Origin: CAYLNH01 sp964384625
GTDB taxonomy: Bacteria > Verrucomicrobiota > Lentisphaeria > JABSQK01
Direction: 5' to 3'
Length of the DNA: 26,405 nucleotides
NCBI GenBank assembly: GCA_964384625.1
Contig: CAYLNH010000072.1
Span: 1 to 26,405, forward strand
In this document: positions 16,117 through 24,793 of the stretch, in pieces
Position numbering within the stretch: the stretch's first letter is position 1
How the letters are laid out: each line of letters begins with the position of its first letter
Notes under the pieces: generated by a model
What the model was told of the DNA's origin: nothing
The model's input: only the letters and a program-made list of their open reading frames with translations
Databases searched by the model: none
Program-made: the position numbers and the translations under genes

Positions 16117-16787
16117 ATTTCCGGTGCTCTTGCTCGTCCAGCGGTCGAATACCCTTGCACTCCGGATAGGAACTGCAACCCCAAAACGGGCGTCGTGTCG
16201 ATCGCCGCCGTTTCATGGCAGCGATCGACACGACGGGGCAGCCGGCGCGGTTCGGACGTTCTGCCGGGCTTTGTACATCCGTTCCTTGATCCCGCCGTTC
16301 GCAACGAATCGGGCCTCGAGGCGGTCAAGCCGGCGTTTGAGCAGCCCGGTCGCGCGCTGGATCAGGATGATCAGCGCGCTCGCCGCGGTCACGTCGTCGG
16401 CCTCCTCGAGCCACGGGTCGAACTTCTTCTTATGCGCCAGCAGGAACGTCCAGTAATCGTGCAGCAGGTCATCGGAGTACTCAAACTCGTCAAGCATGGC
16501 GGCCATGATCGCCTTGTGCTGCGGCTGATGCACGCTCCAGGGCACTTCGCCCTTCTGTGCCAGGTAGTCCTCGAAGTCCCCCGGCAACTCGCTGAGACTG
16601 GCCTTGGCCGCATCGGTCAGCTTGATTCCGCTCTCCGAGGACGTGTTGGCGCGCTCCGAGCCCTCAGCGATATTCTGCTTGCCCGAGCGTGACGCGCCGA
16701 TCATCTGGCCGACGGTTTTCTCAGTTGGCCGTCCTGCCGGCGAATGTGACGCCGACAGAAGCTGACCGTCCCGAGTCCCCCGGTCAT
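16115..16787 (-). pseudogene. Frameshifted four-helix-bundle-suffix protein with C-terminal zinc ribbon
   Basis: Three consecutive frames together give one protein of about 220 residues. Part 1, from ATG 16787 (GAGG upstream), reads TVSFCRRHIRRQDGQL. Part 2 (16213-16704) contains ARSGKQNIAEGS-like SRSGKQNIAEGSERA, AKASLSELPGDFEDYL and a helical C-terminus. Part 3 reads PFWGCSSYPECKGIRPLDE and stops at 16115. This is the layout of the family called four helix bundle suffix domain proteins, whose tail is a topoisomerase-like C4 zinc ribbon; here the first CxxC knuckle is broken at the second shift (about 16213-16225). The shifts are near 16712 and 16220. Either the gene is dead or the assembly has indels. 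The family's function is unknown; relatives include proteins found as insertions in 23S rRNA genes. Confidence 0.8.
16191..16235. repeat. 15-bp-arm perfect inverted repeat at the second frameshift
   Basis: CGTCGTGTCGATCGC (16191-16205) and its exact reverse complement (16221-16235) flank a 15-base loop that can pair further (GCC/GGC). The premature stop of the middle frame (16213-16215) lies in the loop. It could form a stable hairpin, but as it interrupts a coding sequence it may be a mutation product rather than a terminator. Confidence 0.85.
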
Positions 16788-16887
16788 TCCTGTTCCTCAG
16801 TTACTGCTGCCGCTGCCGTCACGCCAAACACTCCCCGGTCAACCGTTTGCCTGGAGTCCGGCAAATCGGCGATGATGGTCGGCAGAC

Positions 16888-19800
16888 TCACTTCTGAGCC
16901 GGCCGGATGAGGAGGTAGCGGACGGCGCGGGGGGCGAGGTCGACGGCAATGCTGCTGCGGCGCAATGGAACCGGCTTTCCGGTTACCGGGTCGAGGACTG
17001 CCGGGGCGGCGGTCAGGCCGAGCTTGCCCGCGTCGATACGGACGGCGGCTTTCTGCCTGGCCGCAGTGTCGGTGTTGACCACCACGATCAGGCTCTTGCC
17101 GGGGCGGATGAACGCGCTTGCTTTGACCTTGTCGTTGTTGCTGGCCACCGGACGATCGGCGTACCAGTAGCCGATGAATTCGACGTCGGCAGCGCTGATG
17201 CCGAAGTCGCGCTTGATCTCGGGGCCGGGGCCCCAGCCGCAGGCGATCCAGCCGTCGTTTGGGACCATGTCGTGGAGCATCAGGGTGCCGTAGGTCCGGC
17301 GGACGGACTGCCGGCAGAGCGCTTTCTGCGCTTCGTCCTTCTTCCCCCAGCGGTACTGAACGTGGTAGAAGCCGAAGTAGGTACCGTAGAAGCCCCAGGC
17401 CTTGCCGCTGAAGAACCGCAGGTTCTGCAGCGTCGTGGCGTCGAGAATGGTGGTGTCGTCTTCGTGCACTCCCATGCCCTCGCCGAAGCAGGCGGCGTGG
17501 GACCAGCTCATGACATGCGGCGCCATGCCGAAGGTGGAGACATGGTTGAGGATAAAGCCGCGACCGAGTCGGCCGTAGCGGTGGCTGACGGCGTACATGC
17601 GTTTGAACCACTCGCGCACCTGGAAGCTGTGATAGCTGCCGCGCAGGTTGCCGTGGCGGTCGAACCAGCCGGAGCCGTTGATCAGATTGACGTCCGGGCT
17701 CTCGCCGCCGTAGGCTTCGTCGACGTAGAAGCCGGCGTAGCCTTGCAGCTTGATGAGATAGGCCATGTTCGCGATGGACCAGTCGATGTAGCTGGGAACA
17801 GGTTTCGAACTGCTGCCGACAGGCATTTCGAGCCAATCGTTCTTCAGGATGCGGGCCACCGGCGAGGCATTGGTGATCGCCCACGGCATGGGATGCGGCA
17901 CGGTAAAACGCGGGTTCGTGTAGGGTAAGGCGAGCGTGCCGTGCCGGTTGCTCTGTCGTGCTTCGTTCACGCCCTGCGTCCGGTGTGCCGGCGGCGGGTC
18001 GTCCCAGCTCAGGTGTTCGCGCTTGCCCTTCTTCTCACCGATGTGATAGCGGCCGCGGAACCAGCGGTAGTTCCATTCGGGTTCGTGCGGATGCCCGCGC
18101 CAACCGACCGGCAGGGGCTTGGTCGGCGTCGCCAGCAGGGCGAACTCCATCGCCGTCGATTCCACCTTGACCGGACCGCGAACGAAATGAATGCGCAGGT
18201 GCACGGCGTCGGCGTCGCGCCCGATCGTGATCGCCGACTGATGCGGCTGTTCGTACCAACCCTTGGTGCTGTCGCCGATCCAGGCCATGCCGGCGGCGTA
18301 GTCGCCGACCCAGACGTGCGGCGTCAACGTCCCCATGATCGGGTTGTCGACGACCGATCGGCTCTCCCAGACGGTGCCGTCGCCTTCGGGGACGGTAGTC
18401 AGGCCGGTTTTCAGATTGATGAACTTCGCGCGGTCGGCGGCGATGGGGATGTCCAGGTAGAGCTGGTCCAGCGGTACCGGCTGTTGGCAGTCGAGCTTCA
18501 GCCTGTACTTGATGAAGCCGTCGTAATCGAGTTCGGCGGTCAGCGTCGCCGTCAAACCGTCGGCCGCGGCACTGCCTTGCCAGCGGGCGGTGGAAACGTG
18601 GACGTTGGTGTCGACCGCCGGCGTCTTCTTCGCCGGCGTCAGTTTGACGGGCTTGCCGTCGCGTTTGGCTACGAGTGCGATCGGCCCACTCAGGAGGGGC
18701 TTGCCGCCGCTGGTGACCTGCGCCGGCAAACCCGACGGCGCCAGCTCGTGGGTGCGGCCCCAGACGGAGACTTCGCCCTTCCGGCCGACGCGGATCGGCG
18801 TCCACGGCGGCAGCACTTGCTCGGTCTTGCCGATGTCGTTGCCGATCCAGTCGAAGATCCGCCCGGGCCGCGACCGGCGCTTGACGTTTACTTCGGGATC
18901 GTCCAGGTCGAGACGCTTGAACGTGGCTTCGGCGGCGCCGATGCTGTTGCCGTCGGCGTTGACGGCGACGGCGCGGACAACGTACTTGCCGTAGGGCGCG
19001 TTCTCCGGCAAGTCAATGCGGGTGAGCGCCATATCTTTCTGGAAATGCGTCAGCGTGCGTTCGGCCACGGGCTGCAGCGGGGCGGCCGCCGGGGCGAGGG
19101 CGACGGTGACGACGGCGGGCTTCAGGCCGGCGCGGCGCAGGAACCAGGTATCGGCCTTCACTTCCAACGCTTCGTGGAGCTGCCCGTAGCGCACGCTGAG
19201 ATCCAGGTCCTGCGGCATCGGTGCTTCCTTTGCATGCGCTTCGCGCATCTTGGCCGCGGCGCCGCGGTAGGTCGGCGAGAATCGCAGGAACTGGTGATAA
19301 AAGGTTGTCCCCTCGGCTGTCCGGCAGGTCAATTCGACATGTCCGTGCCGGCCGCCAAAGGCTGCGTCGGACGTCAGCTTGATCTGTCGGCGTTCGCCGG
19401 CGGCCAGCTCAACAGTCTCCGACACGGATGTCAGGACCTCCTCGGCGGTCTTACCGGTGACCCGAGCGCTGACGACGTAGGACTGCTTTGTGCCGCTCTG
19501 GTTCCGCACCGCCACGGGCAGGTTCAATTTCCCGTCGTGCAGCCCGCTGAGATCGAGCCATTGCAGGGCGGGTGCGTCGTCGTCGAGCGCGAGGTAACCC
19601 ATGGTCCGGCGTTCGATCCAGAAGCCGGGGCGCAGGGACCAGGCCCGTTGCGGCCAGGACCGCGCCCAGTTGGTCCGCCAGGTCTGGCCGGACTGCAGCC
19701 CGTTCGGATCGAGTTTGTCGGCCTTGATCCGGCCTTCGAGGATCCATTCGCGGCTGGTCTCCGACCGGGCCAGGTCGAGCTTCGGATTGTAGCCGGGGAA

Positions 19801-20283
19801 GTTGACGCCGATCTCCTTGATCACCAGCCAGTCGGCGACGGCGCCGTAGGCGTTGATGTTGAACTGGTAGACGGGGGTATGGCCCTTGCCGCCGGGCGGC
19901 GAGAGATAGAACTCGACATAGTTGCCGTCCATGTACACCGGAGAATCCCGAAAGCGGCTTTTGGCCTTGTACCAGCGCGGTGAGCGCTTGGGACAGTGAA
20001 AAGCGAAATACAGGTACTCCTTGTCGCGCGCCAGATAGACGCGGGTCGGCGGGAAGGAGAGCCCCACCTTGCCTTTGAGCTCCTGTAGCGAGGAGATGCA
20101 GTTGGCCTGGTCCCACTCGCCGGCCGCCAGTTTACCGTCGATGGTCGGCGCCTTGCGGCAAAAGCCCAGGGCCATCTTCGGCGCCGGCGGCTTCTCTTTC
20201 CAGTCCAGTCCCGGCGCCGGCTCGGCGGCGGAGACCGACAGTGAAAGAGTGAGGAGCAAGAGCAGCAGTACAGGACGTTTCAT
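16888..20283 (-). CDS. Secreted CBM9-like / DUF6067 glycoside hydrolase
   Basis: Large exported glycosidase-like protein of 1131 residues. I start it at the ATG at 20283, preceded by AAGGAA; this gives a clean signal peptide (MKRPVLLLLLL...SVSAA). Residues about 36-240 form a CBM9-like domain (APTIDGKLAAGEWDQA, YLYFAFHCP, GNYVEFYLSP). A long beta-rich middle is followed by a DUF6067-type catalytic region, with PHVWVGDYAAGMAW near 655 and a TIM-barrel part carrying GFYVDEAYGG (Asp855/Glu856) and WSHAACFGEGMG. The C-terminus is a beta sandwich. DUF6067 proteins are predicted glycosidases of PVC and Bacteroidota polysaccharide loci without a known substrate. It is the last of three closely spaced genes (71 bp after the previous stop), so probably cotranscribed with the lyase and anchored glycosidase upstream. 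Confidence 0.87.
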   Translation of the reverse strand: MKRPVLLLLLLTLSLSVSAAEPAPGLDWKEKPPAPKMALGFCRKAPTIDGKLAAGEWDQANCISSLQELKGKVGLSFPPTRVYLARDKEYLYFAFHCPKRSPRWYKAKSRFRDSPVYMDGNYVEFYLSPPGGKGHTPVYQFNINAYGAVADWLVIKEIGVNFPGYNPKLDLARSETSREWILEGRIKADKLDPNGLQSGQTWRTNWARSWPQRAWSLRPGFWIERRTMGYLALDDDAPALQWLDLSGLHDGKLNLPVAVRNQSGTKQSYVVSARVTGKTAEEVLTSVSETVELAAGERRQIKLTSDAAFGGRHGHVELTCRTAEGTTFYHQFLRFSPTYRGAAAKMREAHAKEAPMPQDLDLSVRYGQLHEALEVKADTWFLRRAGLKPAVVTVALAPAAAPLQPVAERTLTHFQKDMALTRIDLPENAPYGKYVVRAVAVNADGNSIGAAEATFKRLDLDDPEVNVKRRSRPGRIFDWIGNDIGKTEQVLPPWTPIRVGRKGEVSVWGRTHELAPSGLPAQVTSGGKPLLSGPIALVAKRDGKPVKLTPAKKTPAVDTNVHVSTARWQGSAAADGLTATLTAELDYDGFIKYRLKLDCQQPVPLDQLYLDIPIAADRAKFINLKTGLTTVPEGDGTVWESRSVVDNPIMGTLTPHVWVGDYAAGMAWIGDSTKGWYEQPHQSAITIGRDADAVHLRIHFVRGPVKVESTAMEFALLATPTKPLPVGWRGHPHEPEWNYRWFRGRYHIGEKKGKREHLSWDDPPPAHRTQGVNEARQSNRHGTLALPYTNPRFTVPHPMPWAITNASPVARILKNDWLEMPVGSSSKPVPSYIDWSIANMAYLIKLQGYAGFYVDEAYGGESPDVNLINGSGWFDRHGNLRGSYHSFQVREWFKRMYAVSHRYGRLGRGFILNHVSTFGMAPHVMSWSHAACFGEGMGVHEDDTTILDATTLQNLRFFSGKAWGFYGTYFGFYHVQYRWGKKDEAQKALCRQSVRRTYGTLMLHDMVPNDGWIACGWGPGPEIKRDFGISAADVEFIGYWYADRPVASNNDKVKASAFIRPGKSLIVVVNTDTAARQKAAVRIDAGKLGLTAAPAVLDPVTGKPVPLRRSSIAVDLAPRAVRYLLIRPAQK

Positions 20284-20354
20284 CCGAATGGTTTCCTTAG
20301 ATGATCCCGCCGGCTCGGCTCCGACCCGGCGGCGCCGGACAAGCGGGATTCCGT

Positions 20355-22397
20355 TCATCGATGATTCAGGTAGGAAGGCCGGGAACGTGGGCGATTGAGC
20401 AGCAACACGATGACGATCAACATGAAGAGCACGAGGGCCCCGCCGACTAGCCAGTACAGGTGCTTATTGCCGGCAGCCGGGTTGTCGGCGACGGCCGCGT
20501 TTTGCGCCGCGGACCCGCTGCCGGGGACCCGGCCGTTTATCCCGTTCCCTCCGGCGGGTGCGGCTTGCGGCAGAGGGCTCTGCTCCTGCCGGTGGCGCGG
20601 CCGGCTGACGCCGCGCTTGTAGGCGGCAGGCAGGCCGGGATTGACGGCGCCGGGCTTGTAGGCTTCGTCGTAAAGGGCTTTGATCTTCTTGTTGTAGTGG
20701 TCGCCGAACCAGCCGCGGAAGAACATGCTGTCGCCGGCGCGAATGCCCTTGAGCAACTGGCTCCGGCGTTTCTCCCAATCCTGCGGTTTGAGATTTACGG
20801 TATAACTGACGCTGAAGGCGCCGGGCAACAGCTCGCGCCAGGCGTCCCGGGTGATCGCACTGCTGTAGGGCGGCTGCAGATAGACCGAGGCATAGGCCAG
20901 CTGGGCGGGGGCCGGCGCGAATTCGGGAATCAACAGGACATCCGGATGGCGCTCGATCACTTCGCGCCAGACGCTGCTCTGCAGCAGGGTCCATTTCGTC
21001 TTCCTCTCTTCGCCGACCTGGCGGTGGACGCCGTTGGTGTCGACATAGAAGATCGTGCAGCCCCAATGCTTCTTGGCATAGTCGATCTTGCGGCTGAGGC
21101 GTTCGGCGACGGGAAAGAACTGCCACCACGGAAGGCCCTTCGGGTGCAGCCGACTGTAGTCGTCGTTGAGCGGGTTGCGGCCCTTGGCGTCATGGCTGCC
21201 GGTGCCGTGTGCCCACTTCTTGGTCTTCTTGTTGAAATAGACCTGGGTAGGCCGCAGGCAGCAGCCGACACGGAGGCCGGCGTCGCGGAATTTCTTGAAG
21301 AAGGCAGGATAGATCTCTTCCATTTCCGGCGCCAGCACCTTCACCATCCGCGGATCGCCGATGTAGGTGATCGGATGCGGATTTTCACCGCCCTCCGCGT
21401 CCCAGACGATCATCCCCTGGGCGTTGACGCCCTTGAGCACCTTGATGCAGCGATCGGCAAAGTCCATGAAGCGCCGGCGCAACTCCTGCTTTCCCGCGTC
21501 CGTGCGGACATCGAGTTTCTTGTCCTTAAACCAGTTGCGCGGGTTATTGACCGGACCTTTGGACGTGGGCAGGAAGATCGCGCCGATGGGCCGCCGGTCT
21601 TTCCACACCAGTCGCGGCTGGTGATACCGCCGGAAGGCCTCGTGGACGTCGGCCACGAGCGGACGGTTGTCGGCCTCAGCCGCCGCGAAGCGTAATGAGA
21701 TCTTGACGGTCAGGCTCTGTTTCGGCCCGACGCGCGGCAGACCGAGCAGCGGGTAGTGTACGCCGCCCGGGGGCATCATGTGCAGGCCGCCGCTCAGCAG
21801 CACCGGCAATTCGCGCTTCTTGTTCTGCGGTTTGCCGAAGCCGACTTTGAAGTACCCCATGGTTTCGGCACAAAGCAGGACTTCCTGATTGCCGTATTTC
21901 GCCGCCACCACACCCGGGTGGTCGGGCAGCGAAACCATCCGGCGCCAGCGCTTCGGCGTCTCCACCGGCTCGGGCAGTTCCAGCTGCAGCGGCCGAATAC
22001 GGAAATCGGCGATGGTGCGGTCGGACGTGTTTTCGATCGTCACCGTCAGGCCGAGACGGTCGGCTTGCGGCTCGTAGACGAACGTCACTTTACCCCAGGA
22101 AAACGTGTGGATGACCTGTCGGCCGCCGCGGCCCGCGGCAACCCGGGCTTCCGCGCCCTTGAGTCTTTCCCACTGATAGTCGTAATAGGGATCCTTCCAT
22201 TGCCGGCGTTCGAGGACAACGAGTTCGACGGTCGGGTTGCCGTCCTTGAGGATCTCCTTGCCGTCATGCTTCAGCGACGTCAGCCCGCGGCTGCCGAAGC
22301 CGGCGTGCAGCCGATTCGGCGCGGCGATGACCGCCGCCGGAATGGCGCCGGCCACGAGGACCGCAAGCGAGAAATACAGGCGCAGGAGAATTCGCAT
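20355..22397 (-). CDS. Putative secreted TIM-barrel glycosidase with C-terminal membrane anchor
   Basis: Protein of 680 residues, starting at the ATG at 22397 with GGAAGG four bases upstream. It has a signal peptide (to about AVIAA), an N-terminal beta-sandwich (about 25-250), a TIM-barrel-like region (about 270-590) and a Pro/Gly/Ala-rich linker. It ends in a membrane helix (about 647-667, YWLVGGALVLFMLIVIVLLL) followed by an arginine-rich tail, so the enzyme part should sit outside, tethered to a membrane. Candidate acids lie in MIVWDAEGGE (Asp333) and IFYVDTNGVH (Asp453), with LLIPEFAP near 490. The organisation recalls clan GH-D/GH31-like glycosidases, but I do not recognise an exact family. 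It begins only 27 bp after the lyase gene. Confidence 0.72.
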   Translation of the reverse strand: MRILLRLYFSLAVLVAGAIPAAVIAAPNRLHAGFGSRGLTSLKHDGKEILKDGNPTVELVVLERRQWKDPYYDYQWERLKGAEARVAAGRGGRQVIHTFSWGKVTFVYEPQADRLGLTVTIENTSDRTIADFRIRPLQLELPEPVETPKRWRRMVSLPDHPGVVAAKYGNQEVLLCAETMGYFKVGFGKPQNKKRELPVLLSGGLHMMPPGGVHYPLLGLPRVGPKQSLTVKISLRFAAAEADNRPLVADVHEAFRRYHQPRLVWKDRRPIGAIFLPTSKGPVNNPRNWFKDKKLDVRTDAGKQELRRRFMDFADRCIKVLKGVNAQGMIVWDAEGGENPHPITYIGDPRMVKVLAPEMEEIYPAFFKKFRDAGLRVGCCLRPTQVYFNKKTKKWAHGTGSHDAKGRNPLNDDYSRLHPKGLPWWQFFPVAERLSRKIDYAKKHWGCTIFYVDTNGVHRQVGEERKTKWTLLQSSVWREVIERHPDVLLIPEFAPAPAQLAYASVYLQPPYSSAITRDAWRELLPGAFSVSYTVNLKPQDWEKRRSQLLKGIRAGDSMFFRGWFGDHYNKKIKALYDEAYKPGAVNPGLPAAYKRGVSRPRHRQEQSPLPQAAPAGGNGINGRVPGSGSAAQNAAVADNPAAGNKHLYWLVGGALVLFMLIVIVLLLNRPRSRPSYLNHR

Positions 22398-22424
22398 CAA
22401 GCCTTCCTTCCTTTTGTTTTGGGA

Positions 22425-24656
22425 TCAATCGAAACCGGAAAACTCCCAGTTGTCGTTGCGTTGGATGAATTCAATCTTTTTCGAGCCGCGGGGCGGCAGG
22501 GTGACGGTGATCCGGCCGGGGACCCGACGAACCCGCGGCGGCGCCGGTCGACCGCGTTTGGCGGCCGCGACCATGATCGTGACCAGGGGGGTGTCGGGGG
22601 CAGCCGTATAGTCACCCGTGAGCGAGTGCCACGCCAGTTCGCCGCGCTGCGCGCGGACGACAAACTGCCAGGACTTGCCGAAATCGCGCCGGCGCGACTG
22701 CAACTCGAGCTTCGGGCCGAAGGTCCAGAGACCGAGCGCGGCCTTCTTGCCGTCGATCTGCACGTGGCCGTCGTTCCGGACCTCGGCTTTATGGGCTGCC
22801 TGGTATTGCGCCGTGATCTTGCCGGCGCCCGCCGCGAGGATGTCGTCAAGCACGACCACGGCGTTATCGCCCTGCATCAGGATCGTCCGGCGGACCTGCT
22901 TGGCAGCCTTGCCGTAGGCCCGCGTGGAGTCGATGACCAGCAGGCGCCGGTGTGTGTCTTCGCGGGCGGTGATGATGCGCGAGCCGGAGTGTTTCGGCCC
23001 CGTGCCGTCGACCAACGGCAGCGTGTGGCAATCGGCGCCGCCGTTGAAATAACCGGGGTCGAGCAGCAGGACCTCCCCGCCGGCGTACAGCACAAAGCTG
23101 CCTGGGTCGTTCTGCTTGTGGTGGCTCAATTGGCCCTCGGATCCTTTGACGCCGACGACCAGAGGGGGAATGTAGACGTCGCCGCGACTGCGCATCACAC
23201 CCCACTGCATGTGCTCGAGCACGCTGAGTGTGGGGACCCCGGGGAAGTCGCGGTCGGCTTGGCGCACGGGGCCCGGGTCCGACTGGGTCATCATGATCCA
23301 CATGGACGGCGGATAGCAGTGCGGCAGGTCGACGTTGACGCCGTCGGCCCGGCGTTCTCCGGCGGTCAATGCAGCCATGTGATCGGCCAGCCAGAGCAGC
23401 AACTCGTTCTCGGTCCTGCGGCCGAGGTCGGTGCAGACGCCCCAGGCATTAAGCCAGGGCTGGGTGTCGTTGAAGGTCATGAACTGGCCGTCGCCGCCGA
23501 GCATGGTCTCGGCGAAACGATGTTGTTTGAGCAGGTTCGGCTGGGTCAGGAGTTCGTTGTTGCCGGTGGCGTTGTGATCGGCATGGGCGTAGGTCAGATA
23601 GAAAGAGACACCGAAACTCCAATAAAGGGTGCCCTCGATGTAGCCGCCGTCTTTGGCGAAGCAGCGGGCGGCATAACGCTGGAGCTTCTTGCGCGTGGCC
23701 AACGCCGCGGCCTCGGCCTTGGGCGATTCCCACAGCAGCGCGAGTGCGGCCATGCCGGCGGCGCCGCCCTGTGCCGACACCGTGTTGCTCGGGTTGTTGT
23801 AAAACCAGGAGTTCATCTTCTTCAAGTGCGCCTCCAATGCCCGTTCGAGGTAGGCTTTGATTTGGCCGCGCGCCTTGTCGTCGAGCTCCGCGTAAAGGGT
23901 GTCGTAGGCTTGGGCCATGTGGTTGACCTTGAACCCGATCCATTCCTCGCTGAAATCTTTGCGGTCCCATTCGGACTCGACCCAGTCCAGGCAGGTACGG
24001 CGGTACTTCTTGTCGCCCGTCAAAAGGTAGGCCCACAAATGTGTTCCGCCGCCGCCGGCACTGCGGGCGCGGCCGTCGGCCTGCCGCCGGAGGGACTTCA
24101 GATACCAGGACTGCGGCGGCCGCCGGAAGCGCCGGCGGATGTCGTCGAGTTTGTCGGCGGCGAAGAACAGATACGGATGCGCCTTCTTCCGTTCGCTCAG
24201 GATCCCCTCAGGCCGAACCGTTTTGATCTTCGGTCCGGTCTGTTGCGGCCCTGGCTTGGTCGGCTTCGATGCTTGCGGCACGGGCGGCCGCGGCTTGGTT
24301 TCCCCGGTCAGCAGTCGCAGGCGGGCGGCGGCCCGGCGCCGGGTTTGCGGTTCTCGCTTCACACTCAATTCAAGCAGCAACCGGGCGATTCGCGGTTTGC
24401 CCTGCTTGTGTGCCACATAGGCAGCCCGATAGAGCGTTGTTACTCTGCTCTCCGCCGTGAACCACAGGACCTCGTCGAGGCTGTACGTGACCCAACCGTA
24501 CTTCGTCTTGAGCTGTACCCCCTCCGCCGTTGCCCGGAGTGCGCCCACCGACGCCTTCTTCGTCTTCGTGACGACGGCGCCGGCGTCAAGCTCAGCCGCC
24601 GCCAGCAAGGCGAGGCCGACGAACACCACCCAAGAACGTGATAGACGCGGTCTCAT
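22425..24656 (-). CDS. Secreted heparinase II/III-family polysaccharide lyase
   Basis: Predicted exported uronic-acid polysaccharide lyase of 743 residues. After the signal peptide and a short beta region, an alpha/alpha toroid begins at HPYLFFAADKLDDIRRRF (near 165). It includes NNPSNTVSAQGGAAG and DGGYIEGTLYWSFG, whose Tyr is a plausible catalytic residue. The beta-sheet heparinase domain follows, with SHHKQNDPGSFVLYAGGE (His512/His513, Asp517), close to the family's H-x-D-x-x-SF pattern. Substrates in this clan include heparan, alginate and related polymers; which one cannot be told. It is the first gene of a three-gene glycan-degradation unit. No Shine-Dalgarno precedes the ATG at 24656. 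A TTG at 24695 has GGGAGG five bases upstream and would lengthen the signal peptide n-region, so the start is uncertain. Confidence 0.88.
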   Translation of the reverse strand: MRPRLSRSWVVFVGLALLAAAELDAGAVVTKTKKASVGALRATAEGVQLKTKYGWVTYSLDEVLWFTAESRVTTLYRAAYVAHKQGKPRIARLLLELSVKREPQTRRRAAARLRLLTGETKPRPPVPQASKPTKPGPQQTGPKIKTVRPEGILSERKKAHPYLFFAADKLDDIRRRFRRPPQSWYLKSLRRQADGRARSAGGGGTHLWAYLLTGDKKYRRTCLDWVESEWDRKDFSEEWIGFKVNHMAQAYDTLYAELDDKARGQIKAYLERALEAHLKKMNSWFYNNPSNTVSAQGGAAGMAALALLWESPKAEAAALATRKKLQRYAARCFAKDGGYIEGTLYWSFGVSFYLTYAHADHNATGNNELLTQPNLLKQHRFAETMLGGDGQFMTFNDTQPWLNAWGVCTDLGRRTENELLLWLADHMAALTAGERRADGVNVDLPHCYPPSMWIMMTQSDPGPVRQADRDFPGVPTLSVLEHMQWGVMRSRGDVYIPPLVVGVKGSEGQLSHHKQNDPGSFVLYAGGEVLLLDPGYFNGGADCHTLPLVDGTGPKHSGSRIITAREDTHRRLLVIDSTRAYGKAAKQVRRTILMQGDNAVVVLDDILAAGAGKITAQYQAAHKAEVRNDGHVQIDGKKAALGLWTFGPKLELQSRRRDFGKSWQFVVRAQRGELAWHSLTGDYTAAPDTPLVTIMVAAAKRGRPAPPRVRRVPGRITVTLPPRGSKKIEFIQRNDNWEFSGFD

Positions 24657-24766
24657 CGAATCATGATTCTGACAAATCAACTCCAGACCTCCCAAAAGGT
24701 CCTCCCGGCATCACATTAAATGACCTTACGTCTTAGACGCGTGGGTAACCTGGAAGTTCCGTGCCT

Positions 24767-24785
24767 CGGGCGGCCGTGGCGCCCG
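24767..24785 (-). terminator. Weak hairpin between the pseudopilin and lyase genes
   Basis: CGGGCG and CGCCCG (6 bp) around a 7-base loop, just after the pseudopilin stop at 24794. No T-run follows. It could be a processing or weak termination signal separating the two genes. Confidence 0.3.
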
Positions 24786-24793
24786 GCTGCCGC

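Noticed and set aside
16191..16235. Terminator of the glycosidase or four-helix gene
   Set aside because: The hairpin lies inside the reconstructed coding sequence, before the zinc ribbon, and has no T-run. A mutational origin explains it better.
16784..17884. 366-codon minus-strand frame ending in ATGA overlap with the four-helix gene
   Set aside because: It runs through the DUF6067 gene in the wrong frame and is Arg/Pro/Leu-rich. The overlap with ATGA is probably a coincidence.
17941..19983. Plus-strand open frame of 680 codons opposite the DUF6067 gene
   Set aside because: Shadow frame rich in Arg/Gly/Val/Asp without motifs; the minus strand carries a signal peptide and family motifs.
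21756..24641. Plus-strand open frame of 961 codons across two genes
   Set aside because: It spans two clearly coding minus-strand genes and their boundary, and has no domain of its own.
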